The notes under the pieces are model-generated. The model saw only the letters and a list, made by a program, of their open reading frames with translations, had not been told where the DNA came from and did no database searches. From Brachyhypopomus gauderio (taxonomy: Eukaryota > Chordata > Actinopteri > Gymnotiformes > Hypopomidae), in contig NW_027506875.1 in assembly GCF_052324685.1 (NCBI RefSeq), forward strand, positions 343,001 through 407,000: a stretch of 64,000 nt of DNA, given 5' to 3'. Both the position numbers and the translations under genes were made by a program. This document shows positions 1 to 13,097 of this stretch, in pieces. The stretch's first letter is position 1. Every line of letters begins with the position of its first letter.

Positions 1-780
1 CGCCTTGTTTGCTGTTGTCATGGTTTCCCTCTGTCTGTCACACCCCTGTCGTTAGTGTTCCCACCTGTGTGTAGTTTAGTTCTGTGTATTTAAACCCCAT
101 TGTATTTCTCCTCCATGTTGGTTATTGTTCTTATGTTCTGCCATTCCCATGGCATGGTTCTCTGCCCTGTTGACTAATGATGACAAAAGTGGGGCTTTTG
201 GGAGATCGAATCAAGTTAATCAATTGATTCGGAAAATGATTCGATCTTGTGAGACGAATCAGAGAGTGAACAAGAACCCTCAGTTGAGTGAACGATTCAG
301 AGAGTGAAAGCGAGTCCTCAGTTCAGCGAACAAATCAGAGAGTGATAGAGAAACCCTCAGTTCAGCAAACGAATCAGAGAGTGAATGAGAGCCCTCAGTT
401 CAGCAAACGAATCAGAGAGTGAATGAGAGCCCTCAGTTCAGTGAACGAATCAGTGAATGAACGAGAGCCCTCAGTTCAGTGAACGAATCACTGAGCAAGC
501 GCAGTTACCTCGCAATGAGAGTCTCCGCCTCCAGATTCACGGGTGATTCGGTGATTCACAGACCACACTGCAGTTCCCCTGCCGGCCTGCACGGTCGCTG
601 CTGAGCTCAACTACAGAATTAAAAAATAAACGAAACGGCTGAGGAAGAGATTCGATTCAGTACGTTCACGCAAATGATTTGTTCATTCGAACAAATCATT
701 CGCGAACGACACAACACTAGACACACTACTGCCAGCAGACAAGACTGAAGTTTTTCCTGCTCCAAAACAGATAAAAACTA
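1..780. repeat. 38-bp minisatellite in unassigned repeat DNA
   Basis: A degenerate tandem repeat of about 38 bp (core gaatcagagagtgaatgag followed by agccctcagttcagcaaac) runs roughly 240-500 in about seven copies. The first 120 bases look like the right part of an LTR or promoter (a tatttaaacccc box), but no boundaries are visible. No gene was found here. The next stretch, 780-1260, is AT-rich with two partial copies of a gtaggtgtgttttagact sequence and nothing else recognisable. Confidence 0.6.
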
Positions 781-1267
781 ATGAAACATTTGAAACACAC
801 AAAAATAAGTGATGACAGTCTAATAAGAGATTTATTAACCTAATCAGACAACACCTGAGGGAAAAGTATTCACAGAGGAACGACGAATTTATGACACTTT
901 TGTACTGGTAAGCAGAAATATTAACTTTTTTTTGTTTTTGTACTGTATGAAGGTAATGTTGTGTATTTTACTCCAATCTACAATAAAATGTATTCTGAAG
1001 GTAATAAATATATATGAATTAAACATGTAAAGCCCTGTGTAGACCATAATTTAACTTTTAAACAGGTATTAACATCAGTTCATCCAAATACACTTTATCA
1101 TTTCAATGTTTCTATTGTCCACAAATCACCAGATGAAGATAACTGCACATGTAGGTGTGTTTTAGACTCATATGTCATTAGATTATTATGAATGAATGAG
1201 TGTGAGTAGATAACTACATGTAGGTGTGTTTTTAGACTGGTACATCATTAGATTATTATTATGAATG

Positions 1268-1640
1268 TGTCACGGTGGGTCGGCCAGGAGGCCACCAGAG
1301 GGCGCAAGCACTCACCCGCTCACACACCTCGCACACGCCCCCTTGCACCAAGCCACTTCCAACACCCTTAATTATTAACACCTGTTCACCATCAGTTTGC
1401 ACTCCTTATATGCCCACAGGTTGTGCAGTCCAGTGCTGTACATTCCTTCGAGGACAGAAGCGTCTCCGACGTCCTGCACTACGCCGTGCTTATAAGGAGA
1501 AGCCTTCATCTCTATGCTTGTTCATTTGCTCTTTGTGAACTGTGCATTTCTGTTTTGCTTTGTGCTCATTTAAGTTGTTTCTTAGTCATGGATAATAAAA
1601 CTCCCGACATGCAATCACAGGAGGTCCACAAGAAGAGATG
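1268..1640 (+). repeat. LTR- or SINE-like dispersed repeat
   Basis: The segment starts tgtcacggtgggtcgg, contains the common fish repeat phrase ccaccagagggcgc, has a tatatgcc box near 1407 and ends near an aataaaa. A second sequence with a similar start phrase lies at 48340-48830. I could not find a terminal duplication, so the class is uncertain. Short open frames inside are not credible genes. Confidence 0.35.
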
Positions 1641-1910
1641 CCTGCACCAGGCATGTAAGATTCTCAGACTACTGTCATCGGTCCATACTCTCTTCTGCTC
1701 CTCCCCCAGGCTCCACCATTTTCACAGTTTGCAGATCAACATAAGCAGGTTCAGAAACCACTTTTTTCCCACAGCGGTCACCTTATTGAACTCTTCCCAA
1801 AGACCATTCTTTCCTTCCCCTCTATCCATACCTTACCATCCTACAACATCTGTACAGTGTTCCTCTTCAATCCACATCTGTATAGCCCTATCTACAGTGG
1901 ACTGTCAGTG
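1641..1910 (+). mobile_element. L2/CR1-type LINE 3' fragment
   Basis: Reading the plus strand gives a decayed version of the conserved LINE C-terminus: a HQACKILRLL stretch, then SRFRNHFFPTAVTLLNS. This matches the C-terminal phrase of the larger element ending near 14445 (RLKTSFFPTAIRLL). It is 5'-truncated, and the upstream reverse transcriptase is missing. Confidence 0.6.
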
Positions 1911-3447
1911 AAATATTTATATTTGTTATTTGGTAGATGCTGTAGAGCTTCATGTAATTCAGGCAAAGCAAGTGGTGAATCCAGTGCAACAACTTGTTCA
2001 GCTTTGGGAGATTTATATTATTAATAAATTCTTCAATAGCTGAATCGGATGGATTAATCTGTGATGAATATAAAGCTTTGTAAAACTCTTTAAAAGCTTT
2101 ATTTATTTGTTGTGGATCATGAATAATGTTCCCAGTTGAGTCTTTAATAGAAGAGATAGTTGTTTTTTCCTTATTAAGCCTTAACTGGTTAGCAAGGGAT
2201 TTTCCGGATTTATTGCTATGTTCAAAGTTCTGCCAACGCAGCCTTTGCAGTAAAAAATTTATCTATTATTTCATTTAATTCCAGTTTGAGTTTTCTCGGC
2301 TTGTTCAGTGTGTTCTTGGGGTTGAAGCAGCATGGGCAGCTTCTAAAGATTTTATTTTTTCTTCCAATTCTTATACCTTTGTTTTTTCTGTCTTTTTCTT
2401 ATGTGTGCAGTAGGATATTATTTTCCCCCGCATTACTGCCTTCCCTGCTTCCCAAAGAACACACGGTGAGGTTCCTGGTAGATCGTTATATTCTAAATAT
2501 GTTGCCCATTCTTTTTTGAAGTAATTAATTAAATCTTGTTCCTTAAGTAATGATGTATTTAATCTCCAGTTCCTAGTTGCTGGTGTGGTTCTTTTCTGTG
2601 TCAAAGAGAGAGAGACCGGTGCATGATCACTGATAGTGATAGGGTGAATACAAGTGTCTGTGACATCTGTCATAATGGAATTGCTAACTAAGAAGTTGTC
2701 TAAACGAGAATGTGGGTGGTGTACTGCCGAAAAGAAGGTGTAATCCTGGAGAGTGGGGTGGTGTGAACGCCATGCATCAGAGAGCCCAAAATCGTTCATA
2801 TATTGTTTTAGAGTGTCTGCAGACTGCCAGTTCCTTTGACTCACTGCTGTATTGAGCCTGTCGATATCTGGATCAAGTACCAAGTTGAAGTCTCCTCCTA
2901 GTATTATAAATCTACCATCTGGATCTGTTATATTGTTGCTAATGGAGAAGTTTATCCTTCTGTTAATTAATATGGCCACCCCCCTTTGTTTTGAGTTGTA
3001 ACAGGCTGAGTACAGGTGTGGGAACTGAGGAGAGGTCAGCGTGTATGTAGGTGTTTTGGACATATGTGTTTCCTGTAGAAAGACAATATCTGCTTGTAAG
3101 TCGTTTAGCCGATTAAAAATTTTCAATCTCTTTTCCCTCGAACCAGTTCCACTTACATTCCATGTAACGAACTTCAGTGAACTTATGTTAAAACTAGCTG
3201 TTTGAGTGTTGGACGTTTGCTGTGTGTGTGTTGCACATCTGTGTTGTATGCTCGTGTTGTGATGGAGCAAATTCTGAACCCAATATAGATTTAAGATCTT
3301 CAAAATAATTTCAGTCCATTTGATAACATGGAGAAGGTCAACACACATGTCGTTTTTAAGATTTTTCAGCTGAAGTTGTAAAGACTTTAAAGCTTCCTGG
3401 CTAATGTTTTCTGATATAGCCAGTTTAGAACAGACAGATTTTGTCAT
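1911..3447 (-). pseudogene. L1/Tx1-type LINE: endonuclease and start of RT, decayed
   Basis: The minus strand encodes an apurinic-type endonuclease: FVTWNVSGTG near the start of the domain, LQETH, GGDFNLV and SDHAPVSLSL. It is followed by the linker LPGTSPCVLWEAGKAVMRGK, which is typical of fish L1/Tx1 elements. About 60 residues expected between the NNITDPDGRFII and GGDFNLV stretches are absent, so the nuclease has an internal deletion. Below 2371 the frame is broken by stops, but homology to the region leading into the reverse transcriptase continues to about 1910, where the copy ends. It is a dead fragment. The interval 3450-3700 holds nothing I recognise. Confidence 0.8.
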
Positions 3448-3704
3448 GTTGTAAGCAAAGTCTTAGGCTTTAAATCACACTTTCTTCATTCTGAACTGGG
3501 AAATCTAAGAGATGATGTAACATGCCAGTCAAGTATGCATGCAAGTACATATACAACACTGTATATAACAGTTACAGGAACTGGAACATGTAATGAACAA
3601 CACATCTGTTAAAATGCCTTTTTCCTGTAGTGTTACTGGGCTTCTATTAAAAATTCATGCTGTAGTGATATCAGGTTCATTATAATCAGTGTTTCAGTGT
3701 CCTG

Positions 3705-4605
3705 CTCCTCCTCTTTATGATGAACTGTTGACAGCAAGCTGAGAGCAGCACCTCCAGTGTCCAGCTGTGTGTGTGTGAAGAGGAACAACTCCATGATGGA
3801 TCCTTGTAAGCAGTGGACGAGGAACCTCAGACACAAAGTGAGGAGTTTTACATCAGCACTTAATCTGAGGAAACAGGAAGAGGGAATATTCAGGTTAAAT
3901 GAGATGTAGTGAAGGATGTAATCACTCAACACTTTCCTCATCTTCATCAGGGTAAAGAGAGCAGCACATCCAGTACCCAGCTGTGTGTCTATGAAGAGTG
4001 AATCATCTTCAGCTATGTGTCTATGAAGAGTGAATCATCTTCAGCTGTGTGTCTATGAAGAGTGAATCATCTCCAGCTGTGTGTCTATGAAGAGTGAATT
4101 ATCTCCAGCACCCAGCTGTGTGTCTATGAAGAGTGAATCATCTCCAACTGTGTGTCTATGAAGAGTGAATCATATCCAGTACCCAGCTGTGTGTCTATGA
4201 AGAGTGAATCATCTCCAGCTGTGTGTCTATGATGAGTGAATCATATCCAGTACCCAGCTGTGTGTCTATGAAGAGTGAATCATCTCCAGCTGTGTGTCTA
4301 TGAAGAGTGAATCATCTCCAGTACGCAGCTGTGTGTCTATGAAGAGTGAATCATTTTCAGCTATGTGTCTATGAAGAGTGAATCATCTTCAGCTATGTGT
4401 CTATGAAGAGTGAATCATCTCCAGCTGTGTGTCTATGAAGAGTGAATCATCTTCAGCTGTGTGTCTATGAAGAGTGAATCATCTCCAGTTGTGTGTTTAT
4501 GAAGAGTGACTGGTCCATGGTTATTCCACCTGCATTCAGCAGTGGACCTGTGACCTCTGACCCACAGTGAGTGACACATTACACACATAGAAACTCTTTC
4601 ATCAG
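3705..4605 (+). pseudogene. Fish NLR (NLRC3-like) N-terminal exon remnant expanded into a minisatellite
   Basis: The plus strand repeatedly encodes SCVSMKSE, and the last copy (about 4490-4590) reads CVFMKSDWSM then a proline-rich tail ending SDPQ just before a GTGAGT-type donor. SCVSMKSD-x-SM is a hallmark of the N-terminal exons that precede the FISNA-NACHT module in the large fish NLR family. Two diverged copies begin near 3720 and 3955. From about 3990 to 4510 the sequence is a tandem array of 32-bp units (frame-breaking) mixed with 39-bp units (frame-keeping, 13 codons). No FISNA, NACHT or LRR sequence is visible, so this is a fragment. Minus-strand open frames here are spurious. Confidence 0.65.
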
Positions 4606-5717
4606 AGTAAAAGTCTTTTAAGTCTACATTCTCCACATTTTCCTCTGTCTCTCCTCCTCTGTTCTTGCATACGTGTGGAGGGAGTAAATATTTGTGGTTC
4701 CTAAGTCCCACACTAAAGCAAGTACCACTGAATTATCCTTAAACAAACAAGGAACACAGTAATAAAAAGGAAGAAGGCAGACTCCAAGATCATTTGAAGG
4801 GCATAACACGTCCCACTTTATTGTAGATCAATGTTAGAGTACAGTTGAATCACTTCACAACATGAATGTCTCCAGGACTCAGAGAAGCCCTAAAGATTAT
4901 TCATACTGTATAATCTAATCAGATATACATTGCCCCTCCTATACTATTTACATGTCTGATTTAGATTCTGCCACCACTATGTCCAATCATCATACCTTCA
5001 TACCCCAGTCATTCATATTCATATACACGTTCATTATAAATGTATTAGGTCCAAATTTAAAAGTTCTGTCTTGTTAAAGATCCCCTGATCTGGACCTTTA
5101 TCAAATGAGGCCTTTTACAATGTCATCTTATATCCACAGTTCATCCAGCAGCATGTAGAGGCCCTTTCATTATCTGTCTGTGTTCATGTTATGTCTAAAT
5201 TCTCCAGGTCTTTCCAGCAGTCTGTACATTATCAATGGAGCTTTGTGAAGCTCCTCAAGTTTTCATTATTAATAGTTTCATTCATTTTTAATATTCTTGG
5301 CTGAGTTTCAAAATGTTTCCCAACTACTTTTGTGTCTCACAGGAACTGATCTTTATCCTCACCCTGTTCTCCTGCATATATTACAATGAATTCTGTTTAA
5401 CCATAAATTAGTGTCTTAAATTCCCTCTTTAAACTCCCTCTCGAAATGATTAAATATTCTGAAAAATACTTTCTTATTAAACGTCTTGTGTTCTGGTATA
5501 AATGAATATATATCAGTGGTGCTGTGGTCATAAACTGACCAGTGATGAAGGGGGTAGAGGGAGGATGATGAACTGTGTCATCAGCCCCCTCTAGTGTCAA
5601 AAGAGTAAACTACAATATGACCTGTATTCATGAATGTAACATGTAATGTAATGTGTTCATGAGAGTAACATATATTCATAAAAGATTTCTAAAGACAAAC
5701 TGGAGTCAGTATTCAAG

Positions 5718-5763
<46 letters not shown>

Positions 5764-6345
5764 TAGAGAATTGTAGTACAATGTGCTCTTACTGTGTTAT
5801 ATTGAATGGTTGTACATTCTACAGCTGGTGGTGAAATTGCAAATTAATGCAACTGCATATTACGTCAATTACATTACATTACGTTACAATGACCTCTATA
5901 ACGATGGCAACATTCAGATATTAAAGGAGAAACAGCATCTCTCCACTTTGCATTAACATTAACCCCTACTGTGCTGGGTAGGCCTACAAATACACTATCA
6001 TAACTGAGCAACTGAGTTTTAATTTACATGGTCTTCCTCCTTGGTCATCCAATCAGATTTCATCCCTTTCTCCCTCAGCCAATCAGCACAGAGCTTACTG
6101 CCCGCAAAGTAGGTCAAGTGAGTGATTAGAGTAATTCACCGAATAGCAGATGAGGTGGATGATAGATGAGTATGTGTTGAGAGTGAAGAGGTTTGTGGAG
6201 TAATTTTGTTTCTCTACTTAAACTATGTGGGAAAAACATTCTCACTGCTTCACTGTACCCAGAGAAGACAGTTAGGAAACGGATCATTTATCAAGATTTA
6301 CTTAATCAGAGGAGAAATTCTTGTACACATAGCTGATGTGTACCT
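4606..6345. other. No recognisable gene; microsatellite inside
   Basis: The stretch is AT-rich with no convincing coding frame. A (TG)n run followed by (AG)n lies at about 5718-5764. Short repeats of the acattacgttac type occur near 5860-5890. Nothing else was identified. Confidence 0.5.
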
Positions 6346-8936
6346 AAGGCCCCGTCCATACGACGCCGGAGATTTTTAAAAACTGAGGTTTTTGTCTCCG
6401 TTGTAAAAAATATCTCCGTCCACACGATCAGCGTTTTCAAAAATATCTACATCCATACGACGCCGGAGATTTTTAAAAACTGAAGTTTTTGTCTCCGTTG
6501 TAAAAAATATCTCCGTCCACACGGCTGAGTATCAGCTGCGTATCCATGCTGAACAAGCTGAGCGAATGTAAACAAAAAAAAAAGACATGCGCAGAGTCAC
6601 TATGTGACGTCAGCGTTTTCCTAAACATGCGTTTTCCCCGTCCACACGAATACGCCGAGACCGGAGTTTTCAAAAATCTCCACCTTGGAAAGCGTTTTCA
6701 AAAACCTCCGTTTTCGGTGACCAAAAACGCCGTTTTCGTGTGGACGGGTATGGAGTGATTTTTGTTTCAATAGTTCCACAAAAGCAAAAGTAAATCCAAG
6801 AGCAGAAAGTAAATGTTATGAATGCAAAACAGAAAAAAATATATCAAAATTATATATTTTTTATATAATTGGTTATTTGAAACTTATTTTCGTTTGCATT
6901 TTGACAAGTTTTTGGTTCCATTGTTTTTGTTTTTTTGGATTTTCCCAGTAAGGTCTTTTGCTTCTGGAATCTCTCTTTGCTTCTGCTTCGTTTTTTGCTT
7001 CTGACTTTTGGAACACATTTCACGTGTGGGAGGGTCTTAGATGAAGGCGTTCCTCTGCAATCTCCATTGGTCACTGATTCCGGACTGACACAGAGCTCTG
7101 AGACCGCATCTGGGACCAAGCCACGCCCACCCCACCAGCTTCCCAGCGTTTTCAAACATGGCGAAACGCGGTGGTTCTGTTTCACAGTAGCATGTAAACT
7201 AAGTTTTACCATTAAAGTTTATACAAAGGTTATAATTAATTGGTAAATGGTCTGTAGATATTGCAAATGTACACTGTATAATAACTACATTAAGCATGGC
7301 GGTTAATATTTAGCACACTTCACCAGCGCGAGCTTTTTAAAATTTTAGTGAACTGGATGCAGGCATGAAAATCTGTCACCTTGCGGCGAAATTCGCCGTT
7401 TTGAAGTTTTCATATTTTGCGGTAAAACAAACTCTTATGAAAAATAGGTAGATAGTAAAATAAGAAACAAGATTTTTTTGTAGTTCTAAATGATGAACCC
7501 TGGTATTTTTTACACTCATTTTTGCCGCTGATGTTATTTATTGGTTCATTAAGATGTAATGGTTTTGACAGCCATCTGGAATGGCGAAAGCGGCTCGCGT
7601 TTACGGATCTGGCTCCATATATTGACAAGACAGGTCAATATTTTTCAGCGCGACTTTACCGTGAGAGAAGTCAACAGGGAAGAACGTGTTTAAAGCTAGC
7701 CTTTAAATTATTTTTAATTTAATCGCTGCTGTAGCTTCTGTCACCGTTTTGCTACATTCACAATAGTAGCGACTAGTTACTCGCTCCTCCTGGATCATTC
7801 GCTAGCGTCCCCGCGGGTCTAAAGTGAGAAGGAAACTAATCCGCACTCTGCGTTTCAATGGACTACTCTTCTTACTCCCACCCTCCAAGTTAAAATCTTT
7901 TTGTTTTTATCTCTGAGTGGGACAGTGTCTGAATGTCATGTCTGACATGTATTATGTTTAGTATCTCTATGTTCAATGGTTCAATGAATATTGTTCACTT
8001 CTTAATAAAATATGGACAGCACAAGATGCATGTGATGTGTGTTTGTGTGTGGTACCTGCAGAACACTGAAAAACTGTGAGTGAACAAAGCTGGTTGTATA
8101 TAGGGTGGCCACTTTTCAGTATTGCTTTAATTTTGGTATTTGGCTTTAATTTTGGTATTTTTTACTATTATGGATTTTACTATATTTGGCATCACCTCTC
8201 GTACACCAGCTGCCCCCCACCCCCGTCCGTCGCCATACCAGATATTGCAAATACTCATATTTCTTCCACACATCAATGTTCTCTCCATCCAGTTCACTAA
8301 AATTTTTAAAAGCTCGTGCTGGTGACCATGCTTAATGTAGTTATTATACAGTGTACATTTGCAATATCTACAGACAATTTAGCAATTAATTATAACCTTT
8401 GTATAAACTTTTATGGTAAAACTTAGTTTACATGCTACTGTGAAACAGAACCACCGCGTTCCGCCATGTTTGAAAACGCTGGGAAGCTGGTGGGGTGGGC
8501 GTGGCTTGGTCCCAGAGCTCTGTGTCAGTCCGGAATCAGTGACCAATGGAGATTGCGGAGGAACGCCTTCATCTAAGACCCTCCCACACGTGAAATGTGT
8601 TCCAAAAGTCAGAAGCAAAAAACGAAGCAGAAGCAAAGAGAGATTCCAGAAGCAAAAGACCTTACTGGGAAAATCCAAAAAAACAAAAACAATGGAACCA
8701 AAAACTTGTCAAAATGCAAACGAAAATAAGTTTCAAATAACCAATTATATAAAAAATATATACTTTTGATATATTTTTTTCTGTTTTGCATTCATAACAT
8801 ATACTTTCTGCTCTTGGATTTACTTTTGCTTTTGTGGAACTATTGAAACAAAATCACACCATAGACGGGAGGCTGAAACGGAGACAAAAACCTCCGTTTT
8901 TAAAAATCTCCGGCGTTGTGTGGACGGGGCCTTAGT
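6346..8936. mobile_element. 2.6-kb hAT-like element with very long inverted repeats
   Basis: The ends are inverted: taaggccccgtccatacgac at the left and a matching gtgtggacggggcctta at the right. Inside, about 6770-7365 and about 8286-8850 are inverted copies of each other, so mirrored short open frames appear on both strands; none is a real gene. The unique loop is about 7365-8286. Flanking 8-mers (tgtgtacc and agtgttcc) agree at 6 of 8 positions, compatible with an old hAT-type duplication. No transposase is encoded. Confidence 0.75.
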
Positions 8937-8966
8937 GTTCCCTTTATTTTTTTGAGCAGTGTACAC
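8935..8966 (+). repeat. Tc1/mariner-type terminal fragment
   Basis: The phrase tgttccctttattttttt followed by gagcagtgt is the terminal sequence of a widespread fish Tc1/mariner-like family (ISRm11 type). Only the end is present here. Internal sequence of what looks like the same family occurs near 16440-16688. Confidence 0.45.
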
Positions 8967-9119
8967 AGTGTATTTTTGTCTCTCTTTGTTTCATGAAATA
9001 TGGGTGAAAGACGTACCGCTCACTTTTTTCTGTCTCTGAAGTTTGAATAACTGATCATTTCAAAATAAAGCTATAATTTACTTTAAAATATCTTTTTATT
9101 TGGGCCACTATCTTGACAT

Positions 9120-10620
9120 GTCTGATTTTATTATCAGGGTTATTATCAGGGTCCTTGAAATCCTTGAAAGTTTGTGAATCTGAAAAAATAAGTTCAAGGC
9201 CCTGGAAAGTTTTTGAAAACAAGCATAAAAGACAGCCGTCCTTGAAGGTCCTTGAATATTTTAGCGGGTTTGAAATTTCACATGGATGAAGACCGTGGTC
9301 AAGGAATAATAGGGCACAGTTGGTAGGAAGTCAATATTTACAAAAGATTGTTATAAAAAAGATTGTCATGATATTTTAACTTTCTCATCCTTTGTTGAAA
9401 AATATGATCTGATATGATAGTTATAAAGATTTTAAGAAAGTCTGCAAAGCGATTCCTTTAGCATTGATTCAATTAATCAAAAATGTCATTTTATATTCAG
9501 TTGACTGTTTCGACGCCCTTGTTAAAAGTGAATGACTTCAAGTGTAATAACGATTATCACAGATGGTATGAGACAAAATATATAATAGAGATTCTTTCAA
9601 GAAGCATCCTAATACAAATTATAAAACCACAGTGGCTTGTCAAATGGCCCATATCTTCTAAAGTAAAAGAGACTCATTTCAAAATAATAAATAAGATGTA
9701 TCCTGTAGCCATGTTTCTTGGATTTAAACTTGATTTGGAGTCATGTAAGTCAGAAGATGAATCCCAGGAGCATTTGATTTTTCACGTCAATATTAACAAA
9801 GTTTTTGCATGGACACTAGAAACTGGATTAATCTCAAACTTAACATTCTTTCTTTTGATACCATTTTACTTTATGCGGAAAACATAAGTTCGGATTTCTC
9901 TGATGTCATAAATGTAGTCATACTTTTAGCAAAATACCACATTCGCTACAGTAAGTGGAGTGGTTAAAAGCCTTATTTTCTCTTTATCAATGAATTAAAT
10001 TCATATTACTCTTCATTAAGTAGATAAAAAAACTTGGGAAATGCTAGAATCAACTCACACCAGATTTCTCTAGAAATCTATAGTTCTAATCTCATTATAT
10101 GGCTTTGCTCCTGTGTTTTATGTATGTACTGTATGTGTATATGCACATGTGTATTATTGGTATTATTATTTGTCTACTGTCAACGTGTCATTATTTTGCA
10201 AGCACAAGTTCATTTAAAATTATATTGATTCTACAGGGCCTATGCTGACTTTTACTTTGCAAAAGTTTGATCATTCTCCTGTAGAGAAATTTGTTTGTTT
10301 GTTCAGCACTGAAAGCTAGTGTTTCCTGTATGTAGTTAACGTATGTGTAGCCGCTTTACGTGAATGTCACCTTCTCACAGGTGCACTGCTAAATTGCCAG
10401 TCATGTTGAGTCAGGATGCATGGCTTGAAATGACATTCAGTCTTTTGAATTTTCATTGTATTAACCTCGTTTTTTTATAACATATTCAGGGGTAACAGTA
10501 GTTAAATGCTGCGAGGTGCAGTCCTTGAATTTGAGGAAGTTGGTCCTGGAAAGTCATTGAAAGGTCCTTGAATTTGATGTTAACCAAGGTGTGGGAACAC
10601 TGTATTATGTTATGAGATAA
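9120..10620 (+). mobile_element. L1/Tx1 RT C-terminal relic inside another repeat
   Basis: The reading frame 9483-9887 contains WPISSKVKETHFKIINKMYP and downstream SQEHLIFHV, which match the C-terminal part of L1/Tx1 reverse transcriptases. It is 5'-truncated and lacks the YxDD core. It is flanked at about 9140-9290 and 10510-10600 by sequence rich in gtccttgaa and its relatives, probably the ends of a host transposon. The interval 10620-11060 holds nothing I recognise. Confidence 0.6.
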
Positions 10621-11065
10621 TATTGAGAGAAAAAGGGCAAAATTGTCTAAATGGTGCAACCATAAATATGCAGCACCAAGAATATAAGTTGTTGAAAAAA
10701 TGTGTAATGACATTCTAAACATCCCCTTAAATACACTGACATAATCTTAAACAAGTATTTTTAATATCAAATAATAATAGAGAGACATGGCAATTCTGAA
10801 TATTTCTATTAACATGGAGAATCATGTCTGCCAAGTCAAATGTCTGGTATGTCTACTGGTGTAACCACCATTTTTGGAGCTATTTTAAACATTTTGAGCC
10901 AGAAGATCATGTAACAGAATGTAATGTCAAACAGAAGGACCTCAGAAGACCCCAACTGCCACAAGTCAAGATTAGTAACTCTCTGTAAAATTTTACAAAA
11001 TAGAGCAGATTCAGGTCATGGTCAGGTATGATTAGAATACATGTCAAATGGAATGAAATGGAATC

Positions 11066-11283
11066 AGTTTCACCTGTGGCTCATCTCGTCATCACGCGGG
11101 GATTATGTGGTCTGTCTATTTAGTGTGCGTTCGCACAGTGTCCTGTGCTCGTCTTTGTTTGAGTCAGTCCACGTTGTATGTTTATTTGTTATTTGTGCGC
11201 TATTGTGCTATTTGTAAACTCATTAGAGTGACGTTCAACGTTGAATCTGTGCCTCGTCCTTCGCAGTCCAGCGAGCGTCACAA
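11066..11283 (+). repeat. Fragment of LTR family A
   Basis: The sequence tcacctgtggctcatctcgtca, a tctatttagtg box and cctgtgctcgtctttgt match the LTR at 19492-20847, and it ends gcgtcaca. Only the 3' portion is present. The following 11290-11760 is unassigned; short runs look like decayed coding sequence but I cannot name them. Confidence 0.55.
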
Positions 11284-12757
11284 AAGGGTAGTTTTATTGA
11301 GAGGTTTGAAGTCAAAATGGAAGACGAATTAAGGCCCTGGACATTAGACTAACAGTTTCAGTCATCTTCTGTACTTTAGCTATCAAAGAGAAAGAGAGAG
11401 GGAAAGATCACGAACATCCAGTCACAGATCTGCCCAGGGAAACACAGGTGCAGATGAGGGAAGAGTGGAAGCAGTATCAGATACAGTACAGAGAGAAGAG
11501 AAGAAGAAAAGGGTGCTTGTTGAAGTTTTGAACCTTACACCTCTATTACTGCATTCAACAGCAGATGAGCAGCTTTTAACTGCCCTCCAGAGCCCATAGT
11601 GTATGTTGCTGATCACGACTATGTGCAGCCACGTTTAAAGAGACCACAGACATCCTCCACTCATGTGAGGGTAGTACAGAAAAGTACCAGCAAACATAGA
11701 GCAGTGCTGAAGAAAAGGGAGAAGTTAAGGTTCATAAAAATAAGGAACTTGAGTGAATGAATGAAGGCAAAAAAGCTGCAACGGAAAGTTGATGAACTCA
11801 AAGCAATTCATTCAATTCATTCAAAGCTTTATTGTCATATGTACAGTAGAAAACAGGCTTCTGTGTACAATGAAATTCTTTTTTTGCTGTTTGCCCTACA
11901 AACAAACAGGTTCAGATATGGACATCAGAAACTGAAAGCACTCTACAGGACTGTTTTGCCATAACAGACTGGGAGGTGTTCAGAGAGGCAGCCATTATGG
12001 AAGATTCTTCTGTGAACATAGATAACTATGCTGAGTATGTGACTGGGTACATTGGCACTTGCATTGAAAACATTGTGCCCACCATAACAGTGCGGAAATT
12101 CCCTAACCAGAAGCCCTGGATAAATGGTGAGGTACTGCAAATGCTATGAGCACACTCCATTGCTTTTAGATCTGGTGATGAGTCTGAGCTCAAACTTACA
12201 CAGTACAGACTGAAGAAGGCCATAAGATCAGCCAAGAGACAGTATAGAGAGAAAACAGAAGGGTTCTACTCCACTGCTGACCCCAGACGTATGTGGCAAT
12301 GTCTGGAACAAATTACGGATTATAGATCCAGACCCAACAACGCCATAAGTTCCTCAAACAACCTTCCAGACGATCTCAATGAATTCTACACCTGCTTTGA
12401 GACGTCAACCCCCACTACCCTCACAGAGAATACACACGCCTCAATTACACAACTCTCCCCCACCAGTTGTCTCGACAGCTCAAGTACACAAAGCCCTGAG
12501 GAGGATCAACCCCCGCAAAGCTGCAGGACCTGACAACATTCCTGGTCGAGCCCTCAGAGCATGTGCTAACGAGCTGGCTGATGTTTTCACCTCTATATTC
12601 AACCTTTCCCTCAAACAATGCACAGTTCCCACCTGCTACAAGACCACCACTATCATCCCTCTGCCCAAGAAGAACTTTCCTGCCTGAATGACTATAGGCC
12701 AGTAGTGCTCACTCCAATCATTATGAAGTGCTTCGAGAGAGTGGTGCTGTTCTACAT

Positions 12758-13097
12758 TCAGAACAACATACCAGACACTACAGACCCCCTACATTACGCA
12801 TACAGGGCCAGCAGGTCTACCTCAGTCAGAACAACATACCAGACACTACAGACCCCCTACAATACGCATACAGGGCCAGCAGGTCTACCTCAGTCAGAAC
12901 AACATACCAGACACTACAGACCCCCTACAATACGCATACAGGGCCAACAGGTCTACCTCAGTCAGAACAACATACCAGACACTACAGACCCCCTACAATA
13001 CGCATACAGGGCCAACAGGTCTACCTCAGTCAGAACAACATACCAGACACTACAGACCCCCTACAATACGCATACAGGGCCAACAGGTCTACCTCGG
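12758..13097 (+). repeat. 68-bp x 5 tandem array inside RT
   Basis: Copies begin at 12758, 12826, 12894, 12962 and 13030. They differ at very few positions (cattac versus caatac; ccagcagg versus ccaacagg). The normal protein has one copy, encoding roughly [20 protein letters not shown]; the four additional copies add 272 bp and change the frame. Confidence 0.95.

Noticed and set aside
3633-3947. Minus-strand 104-codon frame
   Set aside because: It is antisense to the NLR-type repeat on the plus strand and has no recognisable features.
6850-8791. Mirrored frames of 118-120 codons on both strands
   Set aside because: They are inverted copies of transposon sequence with no recognised domain; similarity is explained by the inverted repeat.
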